NCBI GenBank assembly: GCA_937897265.1 | Contig: CALCPT010000724.1 | Span: 1-12,774, forward strand | DNA length: 12,774 bases | Direction: 5' to 3' | Source: an uncultured Alcaligenaceae bacterium | GTDB lineage: Bacteria > Pseudomonadota > Gammaproteobacteria > Burkholderiales > Burkholderiaceae_B | Shown: positions 7,533-12,774 of the stretch, piece after piece | How positions within the stretch are numbered: the first letter of the stretch is position 1 | How the letters are laid out: each line of letters opens with the position of its first letter | Position numbers and translations under genes: made by a program | Notes under the pieces: model-generated | Databases searched by the model: none | The model's input: only the letters and a program-made list of their open reading frames with translations | Told to the model about the DNA's origin: nothing

Positions 7533-8618
7533 CTATTTAAGTTGGCGACAGATCTCGGCGGTCACTTCAGAACACGAGGCCAAACCACCTAAATCGCGAG
7601 GAATCGCCTTGCCCCCAGCCAAGGTCGCCTCGACCGCACGCTCGATACGTTCTGCGGCGGTAACCAGGTTGGCGTCGTTGTGTCGATCGCCTAGCCAGCG
7701 CAACATAAACGAGCCCGACAAGATGGTTGCTAGGGGGCTCGCGATATTTTGACCTGCAATATCTGGGGCCGAACCGTGCGCACCCTGAAACAAGCCATGG
7801 TTGTCGCCTAACTCACCCGACGGTGCAATCCCCATGCCGCCAACGGTGGCGGCCCCCAGATCCGAAATAATGTCGCCAAACATGTTTTCGGCCACGATCA
7901 CGTCATAAAACTCGGGGCGCTTGACCAGATGAACTGTAATTGCATCGACATAAGCGTAATCAATCGCCACATCGGGATAGTCTTGCGCCACCTCGTCACA
8001 AACGGATCTGAAAAAAGCATAACTACGCAAAATATTTGCCTTGTCGCAGACCGTCATACGACGCACCCCATCAAGGGGTGAGCCATTACGTTTACGCGAC
8101 AACTCAAAAGCAAACTTGGCGATGCGCGAAACGCCCTTGCGCGTCAGCACCAAGGTATCCGTAGCGACCTCGCCGCGTAACAGCACACCAGCGCCTCGAC
8201 TGGCGTATAAGCCTTCAGTGTTTTCGCGCACGATGATGTAATCGATATCACCCGCTTTACGATTTTTAAGCGGCGAAAAATCGCCTTGATAGAGCCGAAT
8301 CGGCCGAACGTTGGCGTACAAATCAAGTTTGAAGCGCAACTGAAGGTGCAAGTCATTACCCACCTCAGTCCCATCAGGGTACGTCACGCTGGGCAACCCC
8401 GCAGCACCATGCAAAATCGCGTGCGAAGTATTGCAGGCGTCAAACGTCTCTTGAGGCAACACCTGACCTGTTTTAACGTAGTGCGATGCCCCGCCAGGAA
8501 ACTGATTAAAAAACAACCGATTTGAGCCCAGCGCCTCTTTTAAGACAGTGACCGTTGCTGCACAAACCTCAGGGCCAATGCCATCACCCTCGATTGTTGC
8601 GATGTCGTACGTTGCCAT
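7533..8618 (-). CDS. NAD-dependent isocitrate/isopropylmalate dehydrogenase-family enzyme
   Basis: A beta-decarboxylating 2-hydroxyacid dehydrogenase that oxidatively decarboxylates a malate-like substrate with NAD and a divalent metal. Its 361 residues match LeuB-type enzymes. Seen: GDGIGPE (11-17); substrate arginines in LQLRFKLDLYANVRP (Arg95, Arg105) and RENTEGLYA (Arg131, with Tyr138); DKANIL with Lys193; metal aspartates Asp225, Asp249 and Asp253; and HGSAPDIAG (281-289), where Asp286 is the usual NAD rather than NADP choice. RENTEGLYA differs from the RELTGGIYFG of true LeuB and resembles isocitrate, homoisocitrate or tartrate/malate dehydrogenases, so the substrate is open. No leuC or leuD is nearby. 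The ATG has a strong AGGAG five bases upstream. It is divergent from amtB and may share its control region. Confidence 0.88.
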   Translation of the reverse strand: MATYDIATIEGDGIGPEVCAATVTVLKEALGSNRLFFNQFPGGASHYVKTGQVLPQETFDACNTSHAILHGAAGLPSVTYPDGTEVGNDLHLQLRFKLDLYANVRPIRLYQGDFSPLKNRKAGDIDYIIVRENTEGLYASRGAGVLLRGEVATDTLVLTRKGVSRIAKFAFELSRKRNGSPLDGVRRMTVCDKANILRSYAFFRSVCDEVAQDYPDVAIDYAYVDAITVHLVKRPEFYDVIVAENMFGDIISDLGAATVGGMGIAPSGELGDNHGLFQGAHGSAPDIAGQNIASPLATILSGSFMLRWLGDRHNDANLVTAAERIERAVEATLAGGKAIPRDLGGLASCSEVTAEICRQLK

Positions 8619-8642
8619 GCGTTCTCCTAAAATCCGCCGTTA

Positions 8643-8659
8643 TGCACCAAAATGGTTCA
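8643..8659. promoter_or_regulatory. NtrC-type binding site 1
   Basis: TGCACCAAAATGGTTCA differs at one base from a perfect TGCACCA-N3-TGGTGCA dyad, the form of enterobacterial NtrC sites upstream of glnA (from memory). It lies about 190 bases before amtB, a classic NtrC target, and 25 bases before the start codon of the divergent dehydrogenase gene. Binding could activate amtB and block the dehydrogenase leader. No convincing sigma-54 -24/-12 promoter was found between it and amtB, which lowers confidence. Confidence 0.55.
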
Positions 8660-8695
8660 TTTTTAAAGTGTTTGTTTTTAAGAATCGGTCGACCA

Positions 8696-8712
8696 TGCAC
8701 CAACCTCGCGCT
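8696..8712. promoter_or_regulatory. possible weaker NtrC-type site 2
   Basis: It has a perfect left half (TGCACCA, 8696-8702) and a degenerate right half (TCGCGCT, four of seven positions matching). It begins 53 bp after site 1, close to five helical turns, so both would lie on the same DNA face as paired NtrC sites often do. Alone it would not be called; the spacing is the support. Confidence 0.3.
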
Positions 8713-8781
8713 AAGTCGAGTTAAGATACGCGGCTAATTTTCACGGTTTTGATGCATGGTAATTCTTGAATCAACCATAGC

Positions 8782-8835
8782 CGATACCTTAACAGTATCG
8801 CTTGAAGATTGAACGCCTGAGATAGGCGATTTTTT
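8782..8835 (+). promoter_or_regulatory. putative transcription attenuator in the amtB leader
   Basis: A terminator-type hairpin, CGCCT-GAGAT-AGGCG (8814-8818/8824-8828) followed by A and six T (8830-8835), ends only five bases before the GGAG ribosome binding site of amtB (8841-8844). Upstream is hairpin 1, CGATAC/GTATCG (8782-8787/8795-8800, loop 7). The 3' arm of hairpin 1 (ATCGCTT, 8797-8803) can instead pair over 7 bp, one of them G-U, with AGGCGAT (8824-8830), the 3' arm of the terminator. That gives three mutually exclusive helices arranged as in an attenuator. A small frame (8756-8812, MVILESTIADTLTVSLED, no clear ribosome binding site) spans hairpin 1 and stops just before the terminator. 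The effector is unknown. Alternatively it is a simple terminator for a short upstream transcript. Confidence 0.5.
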
Positions 8836-8849
8836 GACTCGGAGCCAAA

Positions 8850-10058
8850 ATGGAAAGTATAAAAACAGGTGTCGATGCGCTATTTATCTTATTAGGCGCA
8901 ATCATGATTTTGGCGATGCACGCCGGCTTTGCTTTTTTAGAGCTAGGTACGGTTCGTGAAAAAAACCAGGTCAACGCTTTAGTCAAGATTCTGGTCGACT
9001 TTTCAGTCTCAACGATCGCCTACTTTTTTATCGGCTACTCAATCGCCTATGGCACCAACTTTTTCATGGGCGCCGAAGAGCTTGCTGCGAAAAGCGGTTT
9101 TGAGCTAGTCAAGTTTTTCTTTTTACTGACCTTTGCGGCTGCGATCCCCGCGATCGTGTCAGGTGGCATTGCCGAACGCGCAAAATTCAACCCTCAGCTT
9201 TTAGCCACTTTCTTATTGGTGGGTTTTGTCTATCCCTTCTTTGAAGGCATGATCTGGAACCCCGAACACCCTTTTGGCTTTCAAGCTTGGTTAAAAGGTT
9301 TTAGCGGCGAAGAGTTTCACGACTTCGCAGGCTCGGTCGTGGTGCACGCCGTTGGGGGTTGGATCGCCTTGCCGGCCATCCTGTTGCTCGGTGCGCGTCA
9401 GGGCCGCTACCGCAAAGACGGCCGGATGGCAGCACACCCGCCCTCTAACGTACCGTTTCTGGCCTTAGGCGCATGGATCCTGACAGTTGGCTGGTTTGGT
9501 TTTAACGTCATGAGCGCGCAAACCATTGACAAAATTAGTGGTTTAGTCGCGATGAATTCGTTAATGGCCATGGCAGGTGGCACCCTGGCGGGCTGGTTCT
9601 TTGGCAAAAACGATGCGGGCTTTAGTTATAACGGCCCCTTGGCAGGCTTGGTTGCTGTCTGCGCCGGCTCTGACTTGATGCACCCCTTGGGTGCGCTCGT
9701 GGTCGGTCTAGTGGCTGGCGCGCTGTTTGTCGTGGTCTTTACCCTCGAACAAAATCGCTGGAAAATCGACGACGTCTTGGGCGTCTGGCCTCTGCACGGC
9801 TTGTGCGGGGTCTGGGGTGGTATCGCAGCCGGTATCTTTGGGCAAAAAGCCCTAGGCGGCCTGGGTGGGGTGAGCTTATCGGCTCAACTGATTGGCACAG
9901 GTTTAGGTGTTGGAATTGCCCTGATCGGTGGCTTTATTGTGTACGGCTTCATCAAAATGACGCTGGGCCTGCGTATGGATCCAGAAGACGAGCACGCCGG
10001 TGCCGATCTCAGCATCCATCACGTTTCAGCTACGCCCGAGTCTGAAAGCTCTTGGTGA
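8850..10058 (+). CDS. amtB: ammonium transporter, Amt/MEP/Rh family
   Basis: An inner-membrane trimeric channel that takes up ammonium. Its 402 residues and about eleven hydrophobic segments match the mature AmtB core, without a cleavable signal peptide. Landmarks, with E. coli equivalents inferred by motif: the twin pore histidines His166 (GSVVVHAVGG) and His316 (GVWPLHGLCGVWGG); Asp158 in DFAGS; Phe95 and Phe218 (GWFGFN) as the phenylalanine gate; Trp136 and Ser222 at the outer binding site; and IVSGGIAERAKF. The C-tail keeps GLRMDPEDEHAGADLS, the segment that in E. coli governs GlnK inhibition, though its end (HHVSATPESESSW) is not the usual HGE-AY form. GGAG lies five bases before the ATG. 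No glnK is adjacent, which is unusual because the pair is often an operon. Control probably involves the NtrC-like sites and the leader hairpins upstream. Confidence 0.96.
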   Translation: MESIKTGVDALFILLGAIMILAMHAGFAFLELGTVREKNQVNALVKILVDFSVSTIAYFFIGYSIAYGTNFFMGAEELAAKSGFELVKFFFLLTFAAAIPAIVSGGIAERAKFNPQLLATFLLVGFVYPFFEGMIWNPEHPFGFQAWLKGFSGEEFHDFAGSVVVHAVGGWIALPAILLLGARQGRYRKDGRMAAHPPSNVPFLALGAWILTVGWFGFNVMSAQTIDKISGLVAMNSLMAMAGGTLAGWFFGKNDAGFSYNGPLAGLVAVCAGSDLMHPLGALVVGLVAGALFVVVFTLEQNRWKIDDVLGVWPLHGLCGVWGGIAAGIFGQKALGGLGGVSLSAQLIGTGLGVGIALIGGFIVYGFIKMTLGLRMDPEDEHAGADLSIHHVSATPESESSW

Positions 10059-10064
10059 GATTGA

Positions 10065-10087
10065 CGGCCTCCCTGCCCTAAAGGCCG
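10065..10087 (+). terminator. weak hairpin after amtB
   Basis: CGGCCT/AGGCCG (10065-10070 and 10082-10087, loop 11) begins seven bases after the amtB stop. No T tract follows, so it may only stabilise the 3' end of the mRNA or mark a factor-dependent end. Confidence 0.3.
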
Positions 10088-10112
10088 AGGCTGTCCGCGC
10101 AATCCGGTAATA

Positions 10113-10141
10113 TCGAAGCTCAATCCTCTTTTGAGCTTCGA
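10113..10141. repeat. perfect 11-bp inverted repeat before the DsbA-like gene
   Basis: TCGAAGCTCAA (10113-10123) and TTGAGCTTCGA (10131-10141) form a perfect 11-bp stem with a 7-base loop, ending 17 bases before the downstream ATG. TAATAT at 10108-10113 directly precedes it and could be a -10 element, placing the stem at the very 5' end of the mRNA. It could be an operator, an mRNA-stabilising stem, or part of the amtB termination region, although no T run follows. Confidence 0.55.
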
Positions 10142-10158
10142 CCAGAGCCTGTTGCCTC

Positions 10159-10818
10159 ATGAAAAAATCCGTCAAAATTGATTACGTTTCAGACATCGCC
10201 TGCCCTTGGTGTGCAGTCGGCTTGGGTGCGCTTGAGCAAGCACTTAAAAATATCAACGGGGAGTTTGACGTCGATATTCATTTTCAGCCGTTTGAGCTGA
10301 ATCCACACATGCCTGAAGGTGGTCAAGATGTGATCGAACATCTCACCGAAAAGTACGGCCTGCCCGAAGCGCAAATTCGGGTCAATCAAAAGAACATTCG
10401 CGATCGCGCGGCGGCAGTCGGTTTTGAGTTTCACCCAGAAGGTCGCAAACACGTTTACAACACGTTTAATGCGCATCGCTTATTGCATTGGGCCGAGGTT
10501 GAGTTTGATGCGCAAGCGCAATATCGACTCAAGCGCGAATTACTTGGCACCTATTTCACCTTGGCGGTCAGCTTAGATGACCACAATAATTTAATAGACG
10601 CCGTCAAACGCGCCGGGTTAGATACCGTGCGTGCGCAAGAAGTGTTAAGTCAAAACTTATTTAATGCCGAAGTACGTGCCCGGCAGCAAAAATACACCGG
10701 CTTAGGGATCAGCTCAGTGCCCTCTTTGATTATCAACGATCAATATCTGTTGCAAGGCGCACAACCTGCCGAGGCTTTTGAGCAAGCATTGCGTCAGGTT
10801 GCCGCGCAGACCGCTTAG
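10159..10818 (+). CDS. DsbA-superfamily oxidoreductase (FrnE-like)
   Basis: A thioredoxin-fold protein of the FrnE/HCCA-isomerase-like branch of the DsbA superfamily, 219 residues with no signal peptide, so cytoplasmic. The active-site motif is CPWC (Cys15-Cys18) in SDIACPWCAVG, directly after the first strand. A helical insertion runs from about 55 to 175, with HVYNTFNAHRLLHWAE (98-113) typical of the branch. The cis-proline loop is SSVPSLII (Pro188), followed by QGAQPAEAFEQAL. With both cysteines present it is more likely a dithiol/disulfide oxidoreductase than an isomerase, which in the HCCA enzymes lacks this pair (inference). Start: the only good ATG before the motif, though its ribosome binding site (AGAGCC) is weak. 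It is transcribed separately from amtB, or read through. The physiological substrate is unknown. Confidence 0.9.
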   Translation: MKKSVKIDYVSDIACPWCAVGLGALEQALKNINGEFDVDIHFQPFELNPHMPEGGQDVIEHLTEKYGLPEAQIRVNQKNIRDRAAAVGFEFHPEGRKHVYNTFNAHRLLHWAEVEFDAQAQYRLKRELLGTYFTLAVSLDDHNNLIDAVKRAGLDTVRAQEVLSQNLFNAEVRARQQKYTGLGISSVPSLIINDQYLLQGAQPAEAFEQALRQVAAQTA

Positions 10819-10852
10819 GCGGGCATTACATCTCGAAATATTCTGTAACTGT

Positions 10853-10882
10853 TTGATAGAGACTCTTTAGCACCTCTTTAAT
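10853..10882 (+). promoter_or_regulatory. candidate promoter of the DUF4160-DUF2442 pair
   Basis: TTGATA (10853-10858, one mismatch to TTGACA), an 18-base spacer, then TTTAAT (10877-10882, one mismatch to TATAAT), in a stretch clearly richer in A+T than its surroundings. Two copies of CTCTTTA (10863-10869 and 10874-10880) lie in the spacer and -10 region 11 bp apart, about one helical turn, and could be an operator for autoregulation. Confidence 0.45.
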
Positions 10883-10908
10883 AGAATTAAATATTAGAGG
10901 GTGTGCCT

Positions 10909-11169
10909 ATGCCAACAATTAGTTCGTTTTACGGTATTTCAATACGCATGTTTTTCAATGATCACGTGCCGCCCCACTTTCATGTCGAATATGCTGAATT
11001 TAAAGCAACAATCGACATACTCGACTTAACAATTTCAAGCGGTAAACTACCCCGCAGAGCCCAAGAACTTGTTTTAGACTGGGCGGAGTTGCATCAAAAC
11101 GAGTTACTTATCGACTGGCAGTTATGCACGGCTAAGCAGCAGCCAAATCCGATCAACCCCTTAGTGTGA
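10909..11169 (+). CDS. DUF4160 family protein
   Basis: A protein of unknown function with 86 residues, the whole family length. The N-terminus MPTISSFYGISIRMFFNDHVPPHFHVEY carries the DUF4160 core, with the conserved histidines of the PPHFH motif (residues 21-25) and His19. The second conserved block is LPRRAQELVLDWAELHQNEL (48-67). The start ATG at 10909 is preceded by AGAGG with eight bases of spacing. A GTG at 10903 would add two residues but sits too close to the ribosome binding site. The DUF2442 gene follows after seven bases, so they form one operon. The histidine-rich motif could bind metal or be catalytic, which is inference only. The family recognition is from memory and quite firm; the function is not known. 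Confidence 0.85.
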   Translation: MPTISSFYGISIRMFFNDHVPPHFHVEYAEFKATIDILDLTISSGKLPRRAQELVLDWAELHQNELLIDWQLCTAKQQPNPINPLV

Positions 11170-11176
11170 GAGCAAG

Positions 11177-11431
11177 ATGCCTTGGGATGTCGTTGACTTA
11201 AAAATAATCGCACCCCTTACGTTGCTCGTGCGCTTTGCAGACGGCATATCGGGCGAAGTCCATTTTGAAAACAGTCATCTGACAGGAGTCTTTTCTGCAC
11301 TCAAGGACTCTAATTTTTTTAAGCAGGCCTTCATCGACCGCGGCGCGGTCGCTTGGCCCGACAACATTGATCTCGCCCCAGACGCCATGTACAACGAAAT
11401 CAAGGCGAACGGGGTGTGGATCTTACGCTAG
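11177..11431 (+). CDS. DUF2442 family protein
   Basis: A small 84-residue protein of unknown function that reads as a complete DUF2442 domain: WDVVDLKIIAPLTLLVRFADG (3-23), the G-V-F-S-A-L segment (37-42), and the closing AVAWPDNIDLAPDAMY (57-72). It starts seven bases after the DUF4160 stop, with only GAGAG as a possible ribosome binding site, so translational coupling is likely. DUF2442 is often seen next to DUF4160 (recalled). The paired layout of two short proteins under one promoter invites a toxin-antitoxin idea but nothing in the sequence proves it. Its 3' end overlaps the convergent argE by nine bases. Confidence 0.85.
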   Translation: MPWDVVDLKIIAPLTLLVRFADGISGEVHFENSHLTGVFSALKDSNFFKQAFIDRGAVAWPDNIDLAPDAMYNEIKANGVWILR

Positions 11432-12604
11432 CAAGACCTCTTGGGTCATGCGCTCGCGCAAACGATCCAAGAACCCGAGGCATTCTTCGAGCTGACTGAT
11501 CTCGATAAATTCGTTGGGCTTGTGTGCGACAGCAATGTCGCCGGGGCCGACTACGACGCAAGGGATACCGGCATGATTAAGCCAACCTGCATCTGTCGCG
11601 AACGACACGCGACCTAAGAGATTGTTGCGCGCCAACGCCTTACCCAAGTAAGAGATCGGGGCCTCATGATCCGTAGACAAGGGCACTGAATTAGAAATCG
11701 TTTCAAACTCAATATCTGCCTGCGCAGAAATCTTACGCATCTCGGCTTTCAACACATCGGCGTACTCTTGCACTTGCTTAATCAGCTCGTCTGAATTGCT
11801 CTGCGGCAAGGTGCGGCAATCAAAAATAAATTCGCAATCTTTTGCCACGATATTGGGCGCGGTACCGCCTTTAATGACGCCAGTTTGCATTGTGGTGTGA
11901 GGCGTTTGAAACAAGGGATCAAACGGGCCATTGACTTGCATTTGCACCGACATCGTGCGAATTTTTTCAATCAAACGCCCCGCGTATTCAATTGCATTGA
12001 CCGCCTCGGGCACCATTGATGAATGCGCCTCTAAACCACGTACGCGGCAACGCGTGACACGCATTCCCTTGTGACCTGTCATCACCTGCATGCGGGTCGG
12101 CTCACCGACAAAGCAACCTGCCGGATGAATATTCGCAGCGGCCAAATCGCGAATCAAGGTTTGTACGCCAATGCAGCCAACCTCTTCGTCATACGTCAAA
12201 CCGATATGCAAAGGCTGCTTTAAGTCGCTATGCATATAGGCCGGCAACATCGCGAGCGAAGCAGCGATAAAGCCTTTCATATCGACCGCGCCACGCCCAT
12301 AAATACGACCATCAGCGATATGCGCTTTAAATGGATCGGTATCCCAGGCTTGCCCATCAACGGGCACCACATCAGTATGCCCACACAACACAATGCCACG
12401 GGTTTTTTGATCGCCTAAGGTGGCAAACAAATTTGCCTTACGCTTTTCGGCATCGTATGACAGGCGTGTCGTCAGCCCCAAACCATTTAAGTGGTCGCGG
12501 ACAAACTCAATTAACCCTAAATTTGATTCGCGACTTGTCGTGTCAAAAGCCACCAGGGTTTTGATCAGTTCAATCGTATTTTGAAGAGTGGTCGAGGTCG
12601 TCAT
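11423..12604 (-). CDS. argE: acetylornithine deacetylase (M20 metallopeptidase family)
   Basis: Hydrolyses N2-acetyl-L-ornithine to ornithine and acetate in the linear arginine pathway; cytosolic homodimer. Its 393 residues match ArgE. The di-zinc site of the M20 family is complete: His76 and Asp78 in GHTDVVP, bridging Asp108 in GRGAVDMKGF, the catalytic pair Glu140-Glu141 in DEEVGC, Glu168 in GEPT and His361 in AHKPNEF. The dimerisation domain spans roughly 178-295 and includes RGLEAHSS (His194). The nearest alternative, succinyl-diaminopimelate desuccinylase (DapE), fits less well, because DEEVGCIGV and VGEPTRMQVMTGHKG are ArgE-like. The start ATG has only a weak ribosome binding site. The gene stands alone; no other arginine genes are visible. 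A possible -10 (TAAGAT, 12635-12630) lies upstream. Confidence 0.92.
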   Translation of the reverse strand: MTTSTTLQNTIELIKTLVAFDTTSRESNLGLIEFVRDHLNGLGLTTRLSYDAEKRKANLFATLGDQKTRGIVLCGHTDVVPVDGQAWDTDPFKAHIADGRIYGRGAVDMKGFIAASLAMLPAYMHSDLKQPLHIGLTYDEEVGCIGVQTLIRDLAAANIHPAGCFVGEPTRMQVMTGHKGMRVTRCRVRGLEAHSSMVPEAVNAIEYAGRLIEKIRTMSVQMQVNGPFDPLFQTPHTTMQTGVIKGGTAPNIVAKDCEFIFDCRTLPQSNSDELIKQVQEYADVLKAEMRKISAQADIEFETISNSVPLSTDHEAPISYLGKALARNNLLGRVSFATDAGWLNHAGIPCVVVGPGDIAVAHKPNEFIEISQLEECLGFLDRLRERMTQEVLLA

Positions 12605-12673
12605 GTGTGGCTCAGAATGATTAAAACGTATCTTAGGAACTCAGGCTGACTGATAAGCAAATCAACCTTGATT

Positions 12674-12714
12674 AAAAATCTCGAACGCTAGGTTTAAACG
12701 CTGTAGCGCTCGAG
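12674..12714 (-). terminator. intrinsic terminator of an unseen upstream minus-strand gene
   Basis: On the minus strand CTCGAGCGCTA (12714-12704) pairs with TAGCGTTCGAG (12690-12680), 11 bp with one G-U, loop 13, followed by ATTTTTAATC. On the plus strand the same arms carry an A-C mismatch and no T run, so it works in one direction. It should end a transcript entering from the right of the window, upstream of argE. Bases 12605-12673 between it and argE hold only the argE promoter region. Confidence 0.65.
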
Positions 12715-12741
12715 CTTGGTTAAGCCGACCTACTGTGGCCG

Positions 12742-12774
12742 AGATCGGAAGAGCACACGTCTGAACTCCAGTCA
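12742..12774 (+). other. Illumina TruSeq adapter (sequencing artefact)
   Basis: The last 33 bases begin AGATCGGAAGAGC and continue exactly as the TruSeq Read 1 adapter. They are library-derived, not genomic. The true genomic sequence ends at or just before 12741. Confidence 0.98.

Noticed and set aside
8713..8849. Sigma-54 (-24/-12) promoter for amtB
   Set aside because: I looked for GG-N10-GC with the surrounding consensus and found none. The closest, at CACGG...GATGCA, has a seven-base spacing.
8713..8849. Glutamine riboswitch in the amtB leader
   Set aside because: The conserved core segments of the known glnA-type motif, as I recall them, are not visible.
10903..10908. GTG start for the DUF4160 protein
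   Set aside because: It is only two bases after the ribosome binding site. The ATG at 10909 has proper spacing and gives the usual family N-terminus MPTIS.
12692..12699. GTTTAAAC palindrome as an operator
   Set aside because: It lies within the loop region of the minus-strand terminator hairpin and is a short palindrome that occurs by chance.
1..12741. Insertion sequences, CRISPR arrays, integrase, tRNA or rRNA genes
   Set aside because: I found no terminal repeats with a transposase, no regularly spaced repeats and no tRNA-like cloverleaf ending. All long frames are assigned to other families.

Overview
The window looks like a chromosomal fragment of a betaproteobacterium, probably Burkholderiales and possibly near Alcaligenaceae. 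This rests on the protein sequences of the RND efflux operon, malonyl-CoA decarboxylase, AmtB, ArgE and the DsbA/FrnE-like protein, and on base composition of roughly half G+C. It is an inference without database search. The left edge cuts a gene. The right edge ends in an Illumina TruSeq adapter (12742-12774), so the right end is an assembly or read end and the last 33 bases are not genomic.

Left part, plus strand: the 3' part of a malonyl-CoA decarboxylase gene (1-1074) overlaps a small exported DUF4359-like protein (1046-1414). These converge on a three-gene minus-strand tripartite efflux operon: periplasmic adaptor (7354-6170), RND pump (6173-3018) and outer-membrane channel lipoprotein (3021-1489), joined by 3-4 base overlaps. 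Its promoter region holds two adjacent perfect palindromes that look like an operator. No regulator gene is visible.

Middle: a minus-strand isocitrate/isopropylmalate dehydrogenase-family gene (8618-7533) ends at a good intrinsic terminator, which separates it from the efflux operon. It is divergent from amtB (8850-10058). The shared 231-bp intergenic region holds a near-perfect NtrC-type site, a weaker second site 53 bp away, and, just before the amtB ribosome binding site, a terminator hairpin with a competing upstream hairpin. That suggests nitrogen-responsive initiation plus transcription attenuation of ammonium uptake.

Right part: a DsbA-superfamily (FrnE-like) oxidoreductase, then a two-gene DUF4160-DUF2442 cassette with its own AT-rich promoter region, which resembles a compact toxin-antitoxin-style pair in layout only. 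It converges with and overlaps argE (acetylornithine deacetylase, minus strand) by 9 bases. Upstream of argE is a minus-strand terminator of an unseen gene. No tRNA, rRNA, CRISPR, insertion sequence or integrase was seen. The most original material is regulatory: the amtB leader, the efflux operator and the leader of the DUF4160-DUF2442 pair.
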